Origin: Candidatus Roseilinea sp.
Lineage (GTDB): Bacteria > Chloroflexota > Anaerolineae > J036 > Brachytrichaceae
Assembly: GCA_025998955.1 (NCBI GenBank)
Contig: AP024676.1
Coordinates: forward strand, 3,348,001-3,412,000
Direction: 5' to 3'
DNA length: 64,000 nucleotides
The notes below the pieces were generated by a model. The model was given only the letters and a program-made list of their open reading frames with translations. It searched no databases and was not told the DNA's origin. Below, piece after piece: positions 61,721 to 64,000 of the stretch (positions are counted from its first letter, which is position 1; each line of letters starts with the position of its first letter). The translations under genes were made by a program, and so were the position numbers.

Positions 61721-64000
61721 TTACGAGGACGGCGAGACCGGATCGGCAGGCGGCTCGGGTGGGGAAGGCGGCGTTTCCGGTTCTGGTTCAGAGGACTTCG
61801 GCGCTTCGGGCTCGCGACTTCGGCCGCTCCGGTCGCCTTTGCGCTGATCGTCGAGCTTCTCGTCCATCTCGCGCAGGATCGCCTCGACGCGTGCGTGCAG
61901 CGTGCCCTCCGGGAAGCGTCCATCTGCGCCGCGTACGCCCGCCGGCATGCCGAACATCAACTCGATCAGATCGTCCACGTGCTCGATGGCGATGACCTTG
62001 AACAGCCCGGCGCGCACTGCCTCGACGACGTCCTCGCGCAGCATCAGGTCTTCGGCGTTAGCCGCCGGGATGATCACCCCGTGCGTGCCATCCAGGCCGC
62101 GTGCCTGGCACACATCGAAGAAGCCCTCGACCTTTGCATTCGTCCCGCCGATGGGACGAACGAAGCCGAACTGGTCGAGCGTGCCGGTCACCGCGTAATG
62201 CTGCGGGACGGGCAGACCGGTCACTGCCGACAGCATTGCAATCAGCAGCGCGCACGATGCGCTGTCTCCCTCGTGGCTGCCGTAGCTCTGTTCGAACGTG
62301 ACACTGGCCGACAGCGTGAGCGACCGTTCGATCGAATATAGGCCGCTGAGGTAGCTGTCTACGATGGCGAGGCCTTTGTTGTGCGTCGCGTCGGTGAAGT
62401 TCACGTTGCGGTCAATGTCGCTGATGCCGCTGCGCGTGAGATAGCTGCGCGCCGTGATGCGGCTGGGCTGCGCGAACTCGTACTCGACCAGGTCGAACAC
62501 CGACAGCGCGTTGATCTGCCCAACGGCGACGCCGGTGGTCTGCACGAAGTAGAAGCCTTGCAACAAGTATTCCCGCTGGTCTTCCTCATAGCGATTCAGT
62601 CGTTGGCGGCGTTCGCGCAGCGCCGTGCGCACGTCCTCGGCGCTCACGGCGGCGCGGCCGGCGCGCTTGGCCCAGAAAGCCGCTTCGCGTGCAACGTCGG
62701 CGATCTCGCTGAAGCGCGTGGTGAGCTTGCGCTGGTCTTCGATGTAGCGTGAGCCGTGCTCCACCATCGCTGCAACGCCCGTCCGGTCGAACGCCATCAA
62801 GTCCTCGTCTTGCATGCGGTTGCGCAGGAAATACGCGTAGGCCAGCTCGTTCTCCGGCGTGCGCGGCATGCGCGTGCTGAACTCGGCTTTGACCTTGAAC
62901 AGCGCGCCGAAGTCCTCATCGCGGCTGGCCGCCCAGTAATCGGTCGAGTTGCCCAGCAAGATGACCTTGACGTCCAGCGGGATAGGCTGTGGCTCCAACG
63001 TTGGCGTGGTGATCAGTTGTGTCTGCACGTTCGGTTCCTCGATCGTGACAGAACCTCTGAGTAAGCAGCGCTTCAGCGCGAACCAAGCATCCTCGTGGCG
63101 AAGGATGTCGCGCGCGCGCACGATCAGATAGCCACCATTGGCGCGGTGCAATGCGCCCGGCCGCAGCATCATGTGATTGACTCCGTTGGTCAGATTGGGA
63201 TCGTTCGCGATGGTCAATGCGCGATCCAGCCGGCCGACGAGGTTGAAATAGGTGGGGTAGTCTTCCACATAGACCGGTGCGCCGCAGGTATCGCAGTTGT
63301 TCACCAGCACGTTGACGCGATAGCGATTCAGGAACATCTGGAACGCCGCCGGGGTAGTCTCGCCGCTGCCGCGGTTCACCGGCTTGAACAGCGTGACATT
63401 CGCGATGAGATCGTCGCGCGCAGCCCGTAGATAGTCCTCGACCGCAGCGCGGTGCGCTTCGTCGGCCAGGTCGGCCAGACGGCTTGCGATGTCCTCCACC
63501 AGCGGGCCAATGATCGAACGTGCGACCTGTGCATCCAGGTTGGCCAGCGCCGCGCGTGCTTCGCGTTCTGCGTTGTAGATGCGCCGGAGCGCGTCGTCCA
63601 GCGCGTCGTTCAGGCCCGCCTGGGCTTCGGTAGAGCGGTTGTCATCGGCCGGGGCGATCGCCAGGCCGGACGCCGTGCGCGTGAGCGTAAAGCCGGCTTG
63701 CATCGCCTGGGATTGCACCTGCGATAGCTCCTCGCTCTGAATCCGTTGCAGCCGCGCTGCGATGGCCTCGGCGGCGTCACGGTATTCGTCGGTCTCGAAA
63801 GCGAGCGGGAGCTTCTGCAGCACTTGGGCGATGGCGTCTTCCATCAAATCGCGTAACTGGGTCGCTCGGCCGGCCCGCAGCCGTAGGGCGATTGGCTTGC
63901 GCGGCTCGGCAAAGTTGTGGACGTAGGCCCAGTCGCTGGCTTGCGCGGCCTTGGGCGCGGTGCGCTCCAAGTAGCGCCGGATGGCCGTAGCGCGCCCCGT
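61721..64000 (-). CDS. Lon-like ATP-dependent protease (AAA_32 type), 5' end cut by window
   Basis: About 760 codons are visible and the frame is open to base 64000, upstream of the TTG at 63970, so the start and Walker A lie outside. The C-terminal half is the Lon proteolytic domain: nucleophile serine in HEGDSASCALLIAML and catalytic lysine in GGTNAKVEGFFDVC, a Ser-Lys dyad. The middle has the AAA_32 module with MLRPGALHRANGGYLI and the sensor region ILLGNST. This is the YcbZ-like branch, not the classical Lon. The acidic, Pro-rich C-terminal tail is about 45 residues. Probably cleaves damaged cytosolic proteins. Confidence 0.9.
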   Translation of the reverse strand, partial: TGRATAIRRYLERTAPKAAQASDWAYVHNFAEPRKPIALRLRAGRATQLRDLMEDAIAQVLQKLPLAFETDEYRDAAEAIAARLQRIQSEELSQVQSQAMQAGFTLTRTASGLAIAPADDNRSTEAQAGLNDALDDALRRIYNAEREARAALANLDAQVARSIIGPLVEDIASRLADLADEAHRAAVEDYLRAARDDLIANVTLFKPVNRGSGETTPAAFQMFLNRYRVNVLVNNCDTCGAPVYVEDYPTYFNLVGRLDRALTIANDPNLTNGVNHMMLRPGALHRANGGYLIVRARDILRHEDAWFALKRCLLRGSVTIEEPNVQTQLITTPTLEPQPIPLDVKVILLGNSTDYWAASRDEDFGALFKVKAEFSTRMPRTPENELAYAYFLRNRMQDEDLMAFDRTGVAAMVEHGSRYIEDQRKLTTRFSEIADVAREAAFWAKRAGRAAVSAEDVRTALRERRQRLNRYEEDQREYLLQGFYFVQTTGVAVGQINALSVFDLVEYEFAQPSRITARSYLTRSGISDIDRNVNFTDATHNKGLAIVDSYLSGLYSIERSLTLSASVTFEQSYGSHEGDSASCALLIAMLSAVTGLPVPQHYAVTGTLDQFGFVRPIGGTNAKVEGFFDVCQARGLDGTHGVIIPAANAEDLMLREDVVEAVRAGLFKVIAIEHVDDLIELMFGMPAGVRGADGRFPEGTLHARVEAILREMDEKLDDQRKGDRSGRSREPEAPKSSEPEPETPPSPPEPPADPVSPSS

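Overview
The window is high-GC DNA from a phototrophic member of the Chloroflexota (green non-sulfur bacteria). The evidence is a type II reaction-centre operon on the minus strand (about 20.2-25.7 kb). It encodes short light-harvesting beta and alpha chains, separate L and M subunits, a tetraheme cytochrome and a PucC-type membrane protein. The M subunit lacks the accessory-bacteriochlorophyll histidine, as in Chloroflexus-type centres. No chlorosome, bch or crt genes lie in the window. A Roseilinea/Anaerolineae-like organism is my inference; genus cannot be fixed from this sequence. Most other genes are ordinary housekeeping genes.

Layout. 0-11 kb: partial pyruvate-dehydrogenase-type E1 alpha, ogt, two GT4 glycosyltransferases, an SRPBCC protein, an MBOAT acyltransferase, a ParB/SbnI-like protein, a LysM-M23 protein, a ProRS-like protein with eroded catalytic motifs, and an acyl-CoA dehydrogenase. 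11-20 kb: a thioredoxin-like lipoprotein whose two active-site cysteines are both TGA codons, an MFS exporter, a ThuA protein, two surface proteins, a complete insertion sequence, an aspartase/fumarase and upp. 20-27.3 kb: the puf operon and a sensor kinase. 27-36.3 kb: ftsH, a YitT protein, a small membrane protein behind a LexA-like box, ettA, a CapA lipoprotein, a nucleoside hydrolase and a Ser/Thr kinase. 36.3-47.5 kb: an FHA-winged-helix protein, Uma2, a lone xanthine-dehydrogenase-type large subunit with SWIM and amidase genes, a trans-sulfuration enzyme, a desaturase, a methyltransferase and an Mrr-like protein. 47.5-64 kb: a heterodimeric ABC exporter, lgt, a sulfatase, a phosphodiesterase, rel, an M16 protease and a partial Lon-like protease.

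Four things stand out. (1) The thioredoxin gene at 11403-11783 reads U-G-P-U if TGA is selenocysteine. Two mutually exclusive SECIS-like hairpins place an apical-loop G 20 and 19 nt after the two TGAs. (2) The ProRS homologue at 8137-9906 has lost the proline-binding Thr/Glu loop but keeps its editing and anticodon domains. (3) Many degenerate arrays of 7-bp period, often forming long hairpins, sit between genes (three gaps of the puf operon) and in frame inside conserved enzymes. (4) A -10-like hexamer ends 6-10 nt before a large share of start codons, which points to frequent leaderless transcription. Two further dispersed repeat families are present in two copies each; one has a compensatory base change in its hairpin.

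All calls come from reading the sequence and from memory of protein families. No database search was run.
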